A stretch of DNA of 64,000 nucleotides, taken from NCBI RefSeq assembly GCF_003096095.1, contig NZ_CP015453.1:1922001-1986000 (forward strand), read 5' to 3'. Source of the stretch: Dietzia psychralcaliphila (GTDB lineage: Bacteria; Actinomycetota; Actinomycetes; Mycobacteriales; Mycobacteriaceae). The notes beneath the pieces were generated by a model. The model searched no databases, was not told the DNA's origin, and worked only from the letters and a program-made list of their open reading frames with translations. Positions 48,000 to 57,602 of the stretch are shown piece after piece; position 1 is the stretch's first letter, and each line of letters starts with the position of its first letter. A program made the position numbers and the translations under genes.

Positions 48000-48587
48000 G
48001 TGAGCACATCGGTCAATGACGGCGAGCCCGAGGTCTTCCGGGAAGCGGTCGAGTCGCTGTCCCGACTCGAGGTCCGCCCGGAGATCTCCGTCGGCCCGAT
48101 CCGTCCGCCGCAGAGACTGGCGCCGTACAGTCACGCGCTCGGGGTCGAGATCATCCCGCCGACCGGGGACGACGTGCCCGAGTTCTCCGACGGTGACGCC
48201 TTCGGCCGTCTGATCCTCCTGCACGACCCGTCCGGGGACGACGCGTGGAACGGCACACTGCGCCTGGTCGCCTACATCCAGGCCGACATGGAGGCATCCC
48301 TGGCCGGCGATCCCCTCCTGCCCCAGGTCGCCTGGAGCTGGCTCACTGAGGCGCTCGACGAGGACGCCGGTCCCTATACCTCTCTCGGCGGGACGGTCAC
48401 CAGCACGGCGTCGGTCCGGTACGGCGACATCTCCGGCCCGCCCCAGGCACACCAGCTCGAGCTTCGCGCCTCGTGGACCCCACTCGAGCCCGACCTGACC
48501 GGCCACGCGGCCGCGTTCTGCAAGACCCTCGCGCTGGCCGCCGGACTACCGCCCGTCGGCGTGACCTCCCTCCACCGTCGGGCGTGA
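48000..48587 (+). CDS. DUF3000-family protein
   Basis: 195 aa cytoplasmic protein of an actinobacterial family without known function. Conserved stretches include LAPYSHALGVEI, GRLILLHDPSGDDAWNGTLRLVAYIQADM and LPQVAWSWLTEAL. It has no membrane helix or known catalytic motif. GTG 48000 lies eight bases after TAGCGT (47986-47991), fitting a leaderless start. It is coupled to the RNase D gene by a GTGA overlap, so an RNA-related role is possible (inference). Divergent from hemE by 79 bp. Confidence 0.85.
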   Translation: MSTSVNDGEPEVFREAVESLSRLEVRPEISVGPIRPPQRLAPYSHALGVEIIPPTGDDVPEFSDGDAFGRLILLHDPSGDDAWNGTLRLVAYIQADMEASLAGDPLLPQVAWSWLTEALDEDAGPYTSLGGTVTSTASVRYGDISGPPQAHQLELRASWTPLEPDLTGHAAAFCKTLALAAGLPPVGVTSLHRRA

Positions 48588-49822
48588 GCGGCCACCGTCG
48601 CGGAGAGACCCCGCCCGGGGCGCCGCCTCCCCCGGCCGAGTACGAGTTCGTGGACGACGCCTCCGGCATCGAGTCCGTGGCGTCCACCCTCGAGTCCTCG
48701 GCCGGCCCCGTCGCGGTGGACGTCGAGCGCGCATCCGGGATCCGCTACTCAGAGCGTGCCTTCCTCCTGCAGTTGCGGCCCACCGACGGCCCCGCCCTGT
48801 TGGTGGACCCGGAGACCCCGGGGCAGACCGTCGGGCCGCTCGCGGACATCCTCTCCCGACGCCCTCTGCTCCTCCATGCCGCGAGCCAGGACCTGCCGTC
48901 GCTCCGTGACCTCGGGATCAGGCCGACCTCGCTGGTCGACACGGAGCTGGCCGGCCGGTTCCTCGGCATCGAGCGGGTGAACCTCGGAGCCATGATCTCC
49001 GAGCACCTGGGCATCGGCCTGGCCAAGGCGCACTCGGCCGCGGACTGGTCGCGGCGCCCGTTGCCCCCGGCGTGGCTCGACTACGCCGCATACGACGTGC
49101 TGTTCCTCCACGAACTGGCCGACGCGGTGCTCCCCCGTCTCGACGAGCTCGGCCGTCGCGAGTGGTTCGAGGCCGAGTGTCGACACCTCGTCGAATCCGA
49201 TCCGGCACCGGCGGCCGCGGATCCCTGGCGGAGACTGTCCCGGCTGGCCTCTCTGCGCGACACCCGCCAGATCGCCCGGGCACGCGAGCTGTGGATGGCG
49301 CGCGACCGAGTCGCGGCGGAGCGGGACATCGCTCCCAAGAGGTTACTCACCGACGCGGCGATCATCGAGGCCGCCCGCACGGCGCCGACGAACCGCGCCG
49401 ACCTCTTGGCGATCGACGGATTCGACGGCCCGCACCGCAGACGACTGGCGGACGAGTGGCTGGCGGCGCTGGAGTGGGCCGCCGAACTCGGGCGGGGCGA
49501 CCTCCCCGCCCGTCAGGCGCCGCGCGGTGAGCACCCTCCGCACACCACGTGGAAACGGACCGACCCTGAAGCGGCAGCGCTCCTGGACGGCGCGCGCGAG
49601 GCGATCGGTGCTCTCGCCGAGGAGCTGGGTATCGAACAGGGTCTGCTGCTCAAGGCGTCGACGCTACGACTGTGGGCGTGGCGGGCGGCCACCACCGAGC
49701 CCGCCGATGACGCCGCGCTCCTGCACCGGGTGCTGCAGGAGGAGGGCGCCCGTGGATGGCAGGTCGAGCTGACGGAGACGCCGCTGCTGCGCGCGGTGCA
49801 CGAGTTCAGGTCGCAGAGCTAG
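48584..49822 (+). CDS. rnd: Ribonuclease D-like 3'-5' exonuclease with HRDC domains
   Basis: 412 aa. The DEDDy exonuclease domain begins with VAVDVERASG (first Asp/Glu pair), continues with LLHAASQDLPSL and ends with DWSRRPLPPAWLDYAAYDV, which carries the Tyr and last Asp. One or two HRDC domains follow (residues about 215-300 and 335-400). The family trims tRNA and other stable RNAs. GTG 48584 overlaps the DUF3000 stop. A rare TTA leucine codon occurs in PKRLLTD. Confidence 0.9.
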   Translation: MSGHRRGETPPGAPPPPAEYEFVDDASGIESVASTLESSAGPVAVDVERASGIRYSERAFLLQLRPTDGPALLVDPETPGQTVGPLADILSRRPLLLHAASQDLPSLRDLGIRPTSLVDTELAGRFLGIERVNLGAMISEHLGIGLAKAHSAADWSRRPLPPAWLDYAAYDVLFLHELADAVLPRLDELGRREWFEAECRHLVESDPAPAAADPWRRLSRLASLRDTRQIARARELWMARDRVAAERDIAPKRLLTDAAIIEAARTAPTNRADLLAIDGFDGPHRRRLADEWLAALEWAAELGRGDLPARQAPRGEHPPHTTWKRTDPEAAALLDGAREAIGALAEELGIEQGLLLKASTLRLWAWRAATTEPADDAALLHRVLQEEGARGWQVELTETPLLRAVHEFRSQS

Positions 49823-49845
49823 GGGCGGGCGCCCGCGGTCCGGCA

Positions 49846-49915
49846 GACGCGGTCCAGCCGACATGGCTCAGCCGACGCGGTCCAGCCGACGCGGTTCAGC
49901 CGACATGGTTCAGTC
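49846..49915. repeat. 14-bp tandem repeat, five units, at the dxs 3' end
   Basis: Five 14-bp units with core GACNNGGTTCAGCC or GACGCGGTCCAGCC run from 49846 to 49915; the last is slightly diverged. The dxs stop (49910-49912) lies inside the last unit. The array begins 24 bp after the rnd stop, so it fills the gap between convergent genes. No hairpin is evident. Confidence 0.85.
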
Positions 49916-51799
49916 GTCGACCCGTTCCCCGAGGCGTCCGCGGATCCCGTCTGCGATCCCCTCCGGGGTCAGCCCGGCGTCGGCGAGGACCTCGCCCCGC
50001 GAGGCGTGGTCGAGAAACTCCTGGGGGATCCCGAGTGCCAGGCGGTCGACCCGGACGCCCGCGCGCTCCAGACTCGCCGAGACCGCTGATCCGACACCGC
50101 CGTGGAGTCCGTTGTCCTCGACGGTCACCACGAGCAGTCGACCCCGGGCGGAATCGACGATCGAGTGCGGAACCGGGTAGACCCACCTCGGGTCGACGAC
50201 ATCGACCGACACGCCCTCGGTGTGGAGTTCACGTGCCGCTGCCATTGCGGGCACGACCATCGAACCGACGGCGACCACCAGGACATCGGCGTCGCCGGTG
50301 CCGTGTACCCGGTCGACCCCGTCGGCTGTCGTCTCGAGTGCGGGGACGGGCTCACCCACCGAGCCCTTGGGGAAACGGACGACGGTGGGACCGTCGGTCA
50401 CCTCGACGGCCTCACGGAGCTCCGTGCGGAGGGTGTCGGCGTCGCGCGGTGCGGCCACCCGTACCCCGGGGACGATCCCCGTCAGAGACAGATCCCACAT
50501 GCCGTTGTGGCTGGCGCCGTCCGGACCGGTCACGCCAGCGCGGTCGAGCACGAGGGTGACCGGCTGCCCGAGCAGGGCGACGTCCATGAGGAGCTGATCG
50601 AACGCACGGTTGAGGAAGGTCGAATAGACGGCCACCACCGGGTGCAGGCCTCCGAGCGCAAGTCCGGCTGCTGAGGCCACGGCGTGCTGCTCGGCGATGC
50701 CCACGTCGAACATCCGGTCCGGGAAGCGGTCTCCGAAGGCGGTCAGCCCGGTCGGCCCGGCCATGGCCGCGGTGATGGCCACGACGTCGTCCCGTTCGGC
50801 ACCGATCTCGCACAGCTCGGCGGAGAAGACCGACGTCCAGTCCACCGCGGACGAGGCCGAGAGCGGGCGGCCGGTGTCGGGGTCGATGACCCCGGTCGCG
50901 TGCATGAGGTCGGCCACGTTGTTCTCCGCGTGGACGTAGCCCATGCCCTTGCGGGTGACCACGTGAACCACCACGGGGCCGCCGAAGTCCTTGGCCAGCC
51001 GCAGCGCCGCCTCGGTGGCCGCCAGATTGTGTCCGTCGACCGGTCCCATGTACTTGAGGCCCAGGTCGGCGAACAACTCCTGCGGGGAGACCACGTCCTT
51101 GAGGCCGGTCTTGATCCCGTGCAGGATCGAGTAGATGGCCTTGCCCACGACGTCCTTCCGGGCGCCGAGCGTGCGCTTGGTGTGGTCCATCGCCTTCTCG
51201 TAGGCGGGCTGCAGTCTCAGCACGCCGAGACGATCGGCCAGGCCACCGATCGTGGGTGAGTACGAACGCCCGTTGTCGTTGACGACGATCACCATGGGCC
51301 GGTCCTTGCCGGCCGCGATGTTGTTGAGCGCCTCCCAGGCCATCCCACCGGTCATCGCGCCGTCGCCGATCACGGCCACGACCGTGCGGTCGGTCTCCCC
51401 GCGAAGGGAGTACGCCTTGGCCAGGCCGTCGGCGTAGGACAGCGACGAGGTGGCGTGCGAGGACTCGACGACGTCGTGCTCGCTCTCCGCACGGCACGGG
51501 TATCCGGACAACCCGCCGCGCGTGCGGAGGCCGTCGAACTGGTCCCGCCGGCCGGTGAGCATCTTGTGGACGTACGACTGGTGTCCGGTGTCGAAGATGA
51601 CGGGGTCCCGTGGGGAGTCGAAGACCCGGTGCAGCGCCACGGTCAGCTCGACCACTCCCAGGTTGGGACCGAGGTGACCGCCCGTGGCGGAGACCTTCCG
51701 GATGAGGAACTCCCTGATCTCGCCGCAGAGCCGAAGCAACTGGTCGGGTCCGAGTGCCCGGAGGTCGGAGGGGCCGTTCACCTGATCGAGCACACTCAT
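49910..51799 (-). CDS. dxs: 1-deoxy-D-xylulose-5-phosphate synthase
   Basis: 629 aa thiamin-diphosphate enzyme that condenses pyruvate and glyceraldehyde 3-phosphate, the first step of the MEP isoprenoid pathway. [18 protein letters not shown], the ThDP motif [16 protein letters not shown] and the transketolase-type [16 protein letters not shown] are present. ATG 51799 follows a GGAAGGGG stretch; the longer frame to 52060 is not conserved. Here it would supply polyprenyl carriers such as those used by AftC. Converges on rnd through a tandem repeat. Confidence 0.95.
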   Translation of the reverse strand: MSVLDQVNGPSDLRALGPDQLLRLCGEIREFLIRKVSATGGHLGPNLGVVELTVALHRVFDSPRDPVIFDTGHQSYVHKMLTGRRDQFDGLRTRGGLSGYPCRAESEHDVVESSHATSSLSYADGLAKAYSLRGETDRTVVAVIGDGAMTGGMAWEALNNIAAGKDRPMVIVVNDNGRSYSPTIGGLADRLGVLRLQPAYEKAMDHTKRTLGARKDVVGKAIYSILHGIKTGLKDVVSPQELFADLGLKYMGPVDGHNLAATEAALRLAKDFGGPVVVHVVTRKGMGYVHAENNVADLMHATGVIDPDTGRPLSASSAVDWTSVFSAELCEIGAERDDVVAITAAMAGPTGLTAFGDRFPDRMFDVGIAEQHAVASAAGLALGGLHPVVAVYSTFLNRAFDQLLMDVALLGQPVTLVLDRAGVTGPDGASHNGMWDLSLTGIVPGVRVAAPRDADTLRTELREAVEVTDGPTVVRFPKGSVGEPVPALETTADGVDRVHGTGDADVLVVAVGSMVVPAMAAARELHTEGVSVDVVDPRWVYPVPHSIVDSARGRLLVVTVEDNGLHGGVGSAVSASLERAGVRVDRLALGIPQEFLDHASRGEVLADAGLTPEGIADGIRGRLGERVDD

Positions 51800-51915
51800 T
51801 GCTGTCGACTGCCCCTTCCCTGGCCGCACCCCGCGGGGTCGAGCCAACAGTCTACGGGCAAACGTCACGCGACCCCCTGGCGGTCCGCCGGTCGAGACCT
51901 GCGGAAGCGACGGGA

Positions 51916-53241
51916 TCAGGACATCCGGGGTGGATCGAGGACGGCCAGCCCCTCCACGTGATGCGTCGCGGGGAACGCGGCCACGCCTCGCAGATCCACC
52001 AACGTCCACCCCGCCGCCACGAGCACGCCGACGTCCCGGGCGAGACTGGCCGGATCGCATCCGATGTGGATGATCCGCGACCGCGTCCGGCCCGAGAGAT
52101 CGGCCATCACGTCGATTCCTGCGCCGCCCCTGGGTGGGTCCAGGATCACGAGATCGGGTGTGCCGGGCCGGCCGGGATCCCCGTCAGTACGAGCGAGGAA
52201 CGCCTCGACCCTCGCACACACCGTGACGATTCCGGGCCCCGTGTCGAGCGCGGTACCGGCCGCCCCCGACGAGGCGCGTGAGGACTCGACGAGGGTCACC
52301 CGCGCACGCGGGGAGACGTCGAGGACCGCTGCGGAGAACAGGCCCGCTCCCCCGTAGAGATCCCAGACCACCGGCTCGGCCGGGAGCCCGGGGGCGCCGG
52401 ACACCGCCTGGCGGACGAGATCTGCGTAGTGCGTCGCGGCCGACCTGTGTGCCTGCCAGAAGGCGTCGACCGGTAGCCGCCAGGTGTGTTCGCCCACCCG
52501 CCGGGTGACGGTGGAGGGGCCCGACACGAGCTCCCACGCCCCGGGACGTGAGGACCGGGCCCGTGCGCTGGTCGCGGCGCCCTGCCGGGACCGACGATCG
52601 CGCCCCCGCGTCACCGGGTCGGTGACCCGTCGGTGTGCCACGTGGACCTCGCCGTCGTCCCCCAGAACCCCGAGGACCTCCCGGTGCGGCCCCACGCCCG
52701 CGGCCAGCACCGCCTCCGCGATCCGGGGGTCGGCCTGGACACAGGGCACGGTCACCACGTCGCGGGACCGGGACCGACGGACGCCCGGAACGCCGTCGGC
52801 TCCGGTCACCCATCGGGCCACCGTCCGCCAGCCGGTACTCGCGTCGTCGCCGGCGGGAACCCCGACCGGAACGCGATCGGCGGTGGAGTGGATCCGCCCG
52901 ATCCGGCTGGCCTGTTCGGCCAGGATCCTGCCGGAGAACCCCCGGGCGGCCACCGGATCGATGTGGCTCCAGTCGCAACACCCGGCGCCCGCAGCCGCGG
53001 CCGGGCAGAGCGGCTCGATCCGGTCCCTGGAGCTCTCGAGCACGCCGATCACGGTTCCGCGGCAGAAGGCGCGGCCCGGGTCGTCGTCGACCACGACCTC
53101 GACCAGTTCGCCCGTGATCCCGCCCCGGCAGAACACCACTCGGCCCTCGTGCCGGGCCACGAACTCGCCCCCCTGCGCGGGACCCTCGATGCGCAGGCGG
53201 AGCACACGCCCCGTCCACTCGGTTCTCTCCGTCTGAGTCAT
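51916..53241 (-). CDS. TrmA/RumA-family 23S rRNA or tRNA m5U methyltransferase
   Basis: 441 aa SAM-dependent RNA methyltransferase. An N-terminal TRAM-like beta domain (residues 1-60) is followed by a Cys-containing region ([15 protein letters not shown]), a possible iron-sulfur site. The SAM motif is [25 protein letters not shown] is the substrate loop and [14 protein letters not shown] carries the catalytic Cys. The start shares one base with the permease stop (TGATG). Target position cannot be told from sequence. Confidence 0.9.
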   Translation of the reverse strand: MTQTERTEWTGRVLRLRIEGPAQGGEFVARHEGRVVFCRGGITGELVEVVVDDDPGRAFCRGTVIGVLESSRDRIEPLCPAAAAGAGCCDWSHIDPVAARGFSGRILAEQASRIGRIHSTADRVPVGVPAGDDASTGWRTVARWVTGADGVPGVRRSRSRDVVTVPCVQADPRIAEAVLAAGVGPHREVLGVLGDDGEVHVAHRRVTDPVTRGRDRRSRQGAATSARARSSRPGAWELVSGPSTVTRRVGEHTWRLPVDAFWQAHRSAATHYADLVRQAVSGAPGLPAEPVVWDLYGGAGLFSAAVLDVSPRARVTLVESSRASSGAAGTALDTGPGIVTVCARVEAFLARTDGDPGRPGTPDLVILDPPRGGAGIDVMADLSGRTRSRIIHIGCDPASLARDVGVLVAAGWTLVDLRGVAAFPATHHVEGLAVLDPPRMS

Positions 53242-55244
53242 CAGTCCTCCGGTCCACCCCAGCGCCCGATGATGGGCTCGTCGCGCGCCTGCTCCGCGCG
53301 GCCGTCCGAGGACGACAGCTGCCACGGGACGCTGGTCACCATGACACCCCTCTCGTACAGCAGGCGGGACTTGAGTCGCAGCGCGCTCTGGTTGTGCAGG
53401 AGTTGCTCCCACCAGTGGCCCACCACGTACTCCGGGATGTACACGATCACGACGTCTCTCGGCGACTGGTCGCGCAGTCGCTTGACGTAGTCCACCACCG
53501 GCCGGTTGATCTCCCGGTAGGGCGACTCCACCACCTTGAGCGGCACGGTGATCCGCCGCTTCTCCCACTCCCGGACAAGGACGCGGGTCTCGGCCGTCTC
53601 GATGTTCACCGTCAGTGCCTCGATCGTGTCCGGTCTGGTCGCCCGCGCGTAGGCCAGGGCCCGGAGCGTGGGCAGGTGGAGCTTGGACACCAGCACCACA
53701 CAATGCGTCCGGCTCGGCAGGACGACCTCCCAGGACGAGTCCTCGAGCTCGCGCGCCACCGACTCGTAGTGACGGTGGATGAGTTTCATCACCCCGAACA
53801 CGGCCAGCATGGCCAGTACCGCGATGTAGGCGCCCGCGAAGAACTTGGTGCCCATGACGATCACCAGCACACCGGAAGTGAGCACGAAGCCGACCGCGTT
53901 GATCGCCCGCGCGCGCTGCACCCGTCGCCGGACCGCCGGGATCTGTTCGCTCTCCAGGCGCCGCGTCCAATGGCGGACCATCCCGAGTTGGCTGAGCGAG
54001 AAGGCCACGAAGACACCCACGATGTAGAGCTGGATGAGCACGGTGACCTGCGCGTCGAACGCCACCACCAGGACGATCGCCGCCACTGCGAGCAGGACGA
54101 TCCCGTTGGAGAACGCCAGGCGGTCACCCCGTGTGGCGAGCTGCCTCGGGAGGTACTTGTCGCGCGCCAGCACCGAGGCGAGCACGGGGAATCCGTTGAA
54201 CGCGGTGTTCGCCGCGAGCACCAGGATGAGTGCGGTGATCGTCATGATCACGTAGAAGGCGAGCGGAACTCCCGCGAAGACCGGGTCCGCCAGTTGCGCG
54301 ATCATCGTCTTCTGCTGGTAGTCCTCCGGTGCACCGATCAGTTGCGCGGTCGGGTCCTCCGCGATCTGCACCCCGAGTTGGTTCGCCAACACGATGAGCC
54401 CGAGCAGGAACGAGATGGACACCACCCCGAGCATCACGAGCGTCGTGGCGGCGTTCCTGGCACGGGGACTGCGGAACGCGGGAACACCGTTGTGGATGGC
54501 CTCGACCCCGGTCAGTGCGGCGCAGCCGGAGGCGAAGGACTTGGCCACGACGAACGCGAGGGCGAGCCCGGTGACCGCCACGCCGTCGGGAGTGACGAGC
54601 TCGAAGTCCGCGGACTCCGCCCGCAGTTCGCGGCCCAGCACATCCACCTGGAACAGCCCCCACACCACGAGCGCCGCCATCGCCGCCATGAACGCGTACA
54701 CGGGGATCGCGAACATCGCGCGGGACTCCCGGATGCCCCGCAGGTTGATGGCGGTGAGCAGGACGATCGCGATCACGGCGAACACGACCTCGTTCGAGTA
54801 CACGAACGGGATCGCCGAGCCGATGTTCGCGGCCGCCGCAGAGATCGATACCGCCACGGTGAGCACGTAGTCGATGAGTAGGGCCGCCCCGACCCCCAGC
54901 CCCGCGTTCGGCCCGAGGTTGACGGTGGCGACCTCGTAGTCGCCCCCGCCGGACGGATAGGCACGGACGTTCTGGCGGTAACACGCGATCACGACCACCA
55001 TGACCCCCGCCACCGCGAGCCCGACCCACGGCGTGAACGCCAGGGCCGACAAGCCGGCCAGCGACAGGATGAGGAAGATCTCCTCGGGGGCGTAGGCGAC
55101 CGAGGACAGCGCGTCGGAGGCGAACACCGGTAGCGCGATCCGCTTGCGCAACGGGGTGTCGCCGGTCGTGTCGCTGCGGAAGGGGCGCCCCAGCAGGAGG
55201 CGCTTTGTTCCTACGGAGACCTTGGAGATCCTGGACACCGACAC
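53241..55244 (-). CDS. APC-superfamily permease, KimA-like (probable K+ transporter)
   Basis: 667 aa with about 12 membrane helices (roughly residues 45-480) and a soluble C-terminal domain of about 170 residues. The N-terminal ALPVFASDALSSVAYAPEEI is very like the KimA/YdaO potassium-proton symporters, whose soluble tail makes the dimer; most database entries call it an amino acid permease. GTG 55244 has GGAG nine bases upstream. The gene is divergent from two TrkA/RCK genes, which supports potassium rather than amino acid transport (inference). It is coupled to the trmA-like gene downstream. Confidence 0.8.
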   Translation of the reverse strand: MSVSRISKVSVGTKRLLLGRPFRSDTTGDTPLRKRIALPVFASDALSSVAYAPEEIFLILSLAGLSALAFTPWVGLAVAGVMVVVIACYRQNVRAYPSGGGDYEVATVNLGPNAGLGVGAALLIDYVLTVAVSISAAAANIGSAIPFVYSNEVVFAVIAIVLLTAINLRGIRESRAMFAIPVYAFMAAMAALVVWGLFQVDVLGRELRAESADFELVTPDGVAVTGLALAFVVAKSFASGCAALTGVEAIHNGVPAFRSPRARNAATTLVMLGVVSISFLLGLIVLANQLGVQIAEDPTAQLIGAPEDYQQKTMIAQLADPVFAGVPLAFYVIMTITALILVLAANTAFNGFPVLASVLARDKYLPRQLATRGDRLAFSNGIVLLAVAAIVLVVAFDAQVTVLIQLYIVGVFVAFSLSQLGMVRHWTRRLESEQIPAVRRRVQRARAINAVGFVLTSGVLVIVMGTKFFAGAYIAVLAMLAVFGVMKLIHRHYESVARELEDSSWEVVLPSRTHCVVLVSKLHLPTLRALAYARATRPDTIEALTVNIETAETRVLVREWEKRRITVPLKVVESPYREINRPVVDYVKRLRDQSPRDVVIVYIPEYVVGHWWEQLLHNQSALRLKSRLLYERGVMVTSVPWQLSSSDGRAEQARDEPIIGRWGGPED

Positions 55245-55342
55245 ATCGTAGGGCTCCGCGTGCCGCAGGGACAGCGCCGTCGACGAGGGTAGCGTGATCC
55301 ACCGTGTCCGCGCGTCGCGGACCGTGAGGAGCGGTACTCGCC

Positions 55343-56005
55343 ATGAGGGTCATCATCATGGGCTGTGGGCGCGTCGGGGCGGCGCTCGCGACCGAACTCG
55401 ACGAGGGCGGTCACGAGGTGGTGGTGATCGACCGCGACCCCGCGGCGTTCACCCGACTGGCCGCGGAGTTCGGCGGCCGCACCGTCACCGGCCTGGGGTT
55501 CGACCGGGAGGTGCTCGTCGACGCCGGACTCCACGGGGCGGACGCGTTCGCCGCGGTCTCCTCCGGGGACAACTCCAACATCATCGCCGCGCGGGTGGCC
55601 CGCGAGACCTTCGGCGTCGAGCGGGTGATCGCCCGGATCTACGACGCCGGACGCGCCGAGGTCTACGAGCGACTGGGTATTCCCACCGTCGCCACCGTCC
55701 CGTGGGCCACCGGCCGCCTCATCCGGTACATCACCGCCGGCTCGAGCCCGGTCGTCTGGCGGGACCAGACCGGTGAGGTGTCGTTGGTCGCGATCGTCGC
55801 GCCGTCGGTGTGGGTGGGGACCGCTCTCGCCTCGCTCGCCGAGGTGGTCGGCGGAAGCGTCGTGGCGCTCACCCGCTTCGGCGAGTGCCGGGTCCCCGAC
55901 GGCGTCACGCTCGTCCAGGCGGATGACCTGATCCACCTGGCCGTCCCCTCCGGGGTGGTCGACGGCCTCGACGACACCCTGCAGCGAGGACCCACTGATG
56001 ATTGA
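55343..56005 (+). CDS. ceoB: TrkA-type RCK regulatory protein (CeoB-like)
   Basis: 220 aa cytoplasmic protein. The Rossmann RCK_N domain begins MRVIIMGCGRVGAALATEL and keeps the NAD-type GxGxxG and the acidic residue of VVVIDRD. RCK_C follows from about residue 135. Such proteins gate potassium channels or transporters in response to NAD(H), ATP or c-di-AMP. GAGGAG is upstream of ATG 55343. It overlaps the next gene by 8 bp. Confidence 0.9.
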   Translation: MRVIIMGCGRVGAALATELDEGGHEVVVIDRDPAAFTRLAAEFGGRTVTGLGFDREVLVDAGLHGADAFAAVSSGDNSNIIAARVARETFGVERVIARIYDAGRAEVYERLGIPTVATVPWATGRLIRYITAGSSPVVWRDQTGEVSLVAIVAPSVWVGTALASLAEVVGGSVVALTRFGECRVPDGVTLVQADDLIHLAVPSGVVDGLDDTLQRGPTDD

Positions 56006-56771
56006 CCGGCCCGTACCCGACGATTCCGTCCCCGACAGCCCTGTCCCCGACTACGCCGACGGGGCCGGCCTGCTGGAACGCGCCCCCGCCCGCACGTTCC
56101 ACTCCTCCACCATGCGGGTGCTGGTGGCCGGGGCCGGCGTGGTGGGGCGATCCATCGCGCGCGAACTCCTCGCCAACGACCACCACGTCACGCTCGTCGA
56201 CAAGCGCGCCGCGGTCTTCGATCGTGACGGGGTGTCCGGCGCCCGGCAACTCGTCGGGGACGCCTGCGAGTTGAGCTTCCTCGAGCGACTGCGGGCGGAG
56301 GAGGCCGATGTGGTGGTGGCGGCCACCGGAGACGACAAGGCGAACCTGGTCGTGAGTCTGCTGGCCAAGACGGAGTTCGCGGTGGCCCGTGTCGTCGCCC
56401 GCGTCAACGATCCCCGGAACGAGTGGTTGTTCGACGACCGCTGGGGAGTCGATGTGGCGGTCTCCACCCCTCGACTCATGGTCTCCGTGGTGGAGGAGGC
56501 GGTCTCCGTCGGGGACGTCGTGCGGCTGATGACCCTGCGGCGCGGCGGCGCCAATCTCGTGAGCGTGACCCTGCCGGACCAGACCCCCCTCGCGGGCAGA
56601 CCGGTCTCCCGGGTCCGGTTCCCCCGCGACGCGGCGCTGGTGGCGATCATCCGCGGGGGCAGGGTGATCGTCCCGGAGCCCGACGTGCCGTTCGAACCAG
56701 GCGATGAGTTGCTCGTCGTTGCACCGGAGGCCGCCGAGGCCGGCTTGAGTGACGCGGTCCTCGGAGGCTGA
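55998..56771 (+). CDS. ceoC: TrkA-type RCK regulatory protein (CeoC-like) with acidic N-terminal extension
   Basis: 257 aa. The RCK_N domain starts at MRVLVAGAGVVGRSIAREL (residue 39), followed by RCK_C from about residue 175 (VSVTLPDQTPLAGRPVSRV). Residues 1-38 are an acidic, Pro-rich extension with VPD-type repeats, absent from the usual start. ATG 55998 has GAGGA at good spacing; ATG 56112 has no ribosome site, so the extension is probably real. It pairs with the preceding gene. Confidence 0.87.
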   Translation: MIDRPVPDDSVPDSPVPDYADGAGLLERAPARTFHSSTMRVLVAGAGVVGRSIARELLANDHHVTLVDKRAAVFDRDGVSGARQLVGDACELSFLERLRAEEADVVVAATGDDKANLVVSLLAKTEFAVARVVARVNDPRNEWLFDDRWGVDVAVSTPRLMVSVVEEAVSVGDVVRLMTLRRGGANLVSVTLPDQTPLAGRPVSRVRFPRDAALVAIIRGGRVIVPEPDVPFEPGDELLVVAPEAAEAGLSDAVLGG

Positions 56772-56777
56772 CCCCGT

Positions 56778-57554
56778 TCACCGAACCCGGGCGGCACCCC
56801 CGGGAACGGTGACGGCGACCTCGCGACCGTAGTCCCAGCCCGGAGCGAGGGGCAGGGCGTCACCGCTCCAGAATCGGCCGGGGTCGTACCAACTGGCGTC
56901 GCCGGCCGGTAGCAGGACGCCCATCGCCTCGAGTGTCATCCCCACGACCTCCGCGCAGTAGGCCGCCTCCATTCGCAACGCCGGGCCGGTGTCCGCTCGC
57001 CGGCGCCACGGGAGGCCGATACCCCGGCGACCTGATGCCTCGTCGTCGTCGCCACTTCCCGATCCGCGCCCCGCACCGACGTCCCGGTCGGCCGGGTGGC
57101 GTCCCCGCGCCGCCCTCGGCCCCCCAGCCCACTGTCCCCGCGCCCACCGTGCGGTGAGACGCCCCGCCGACGGGAACGACACCCCGTTGAGTCGGGCGAT
57201 CGTCTCCAGGAGCGCGTCCTCCTGCGCGGTACCGATCTCCGGGGTGATCTGGCGGAACCACGCCCGTTGGCCGTACGGCCCGGTCCACTGCCGGACCGCC
57301 GACTCGAGGTCGTGGAGCTGGACCCCCCGTTGTCGACGCCCCGTCCACACGTCGGTCAACGCGCGCCCCATCTCCGCGTGCCAGAGCAGCGGGGGCATGT
57401 CGTCGAGGACCACCGCCACCCCCACGTGGTTCACGGGAGAGTTGGTCAGGGTCTGGATGAGTCGGTCGGCGGTCGTGCGCCCGCGGAACAACCACAGGTC
57501 CCCGGTCCGGGTGCGGTGGGCCGCGGCGGCCAACGGGACGGTGTCGAGGCTCAT
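56778..57554 (-). CDS. Permuted papain-like (C92/YiiX-type) cysteine hydrolase
   Basis: 258 aa. The arrangement is that of circularly permuted NlpC/P60-papain proteins: His43 in NSPVNHVGVAVVL comes first and Cys200 in EAAYCAEVVGMTLEAMG comes last. Residues about 145-190 are a Gly/Arg/Asp-rich low-complexity insert. No signal peptide or membrane helix, so it may act in the cytoplasm on acyl or peptide substrates. ATG 57554 is chosen; upstream residues of the frame are an antisense shadow of the 62-aa gene. Its 3' end is only 6 bp from the ceoC stop. Confidence 0.7.
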   Translation of the reverse strand: MSLDTVPLAAAAHRTRTGDLWLFRGRTTADRLIQTLTNSPVNHVGVAVVLDDMPPLLWHAEMGRALTDVWTGRRQRGVQLHDLESAVRQWTGPYGQRAWFRQITPEIGTAQEDALLETIARLNGVSFPSAGRLTARWARGQWAGGPRAARGRHPADRDVGAGRGSGSGDDDEASGRRGIGLPWRRRADTGPALRMEAAYCAEVVGMTLEAMGVLLPAGDASWYDPGRFWSGDALPLAPGWDYGREVAVTVPGGAARVR

Positions 57555-57602
57555 GGTGCGATCCTGCCAGCCGGTCCGGCGTGAGGACCTACCCTTGCTC
57601 CC

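Noticed and set aside
55245-55342. c-di-AMP (ydaO-type) riboswitch before the KimA-like permease
   Set aside because: The divergent gap is only 98 bp and must also hold the ceoB promoter; no matching conserved core was found.
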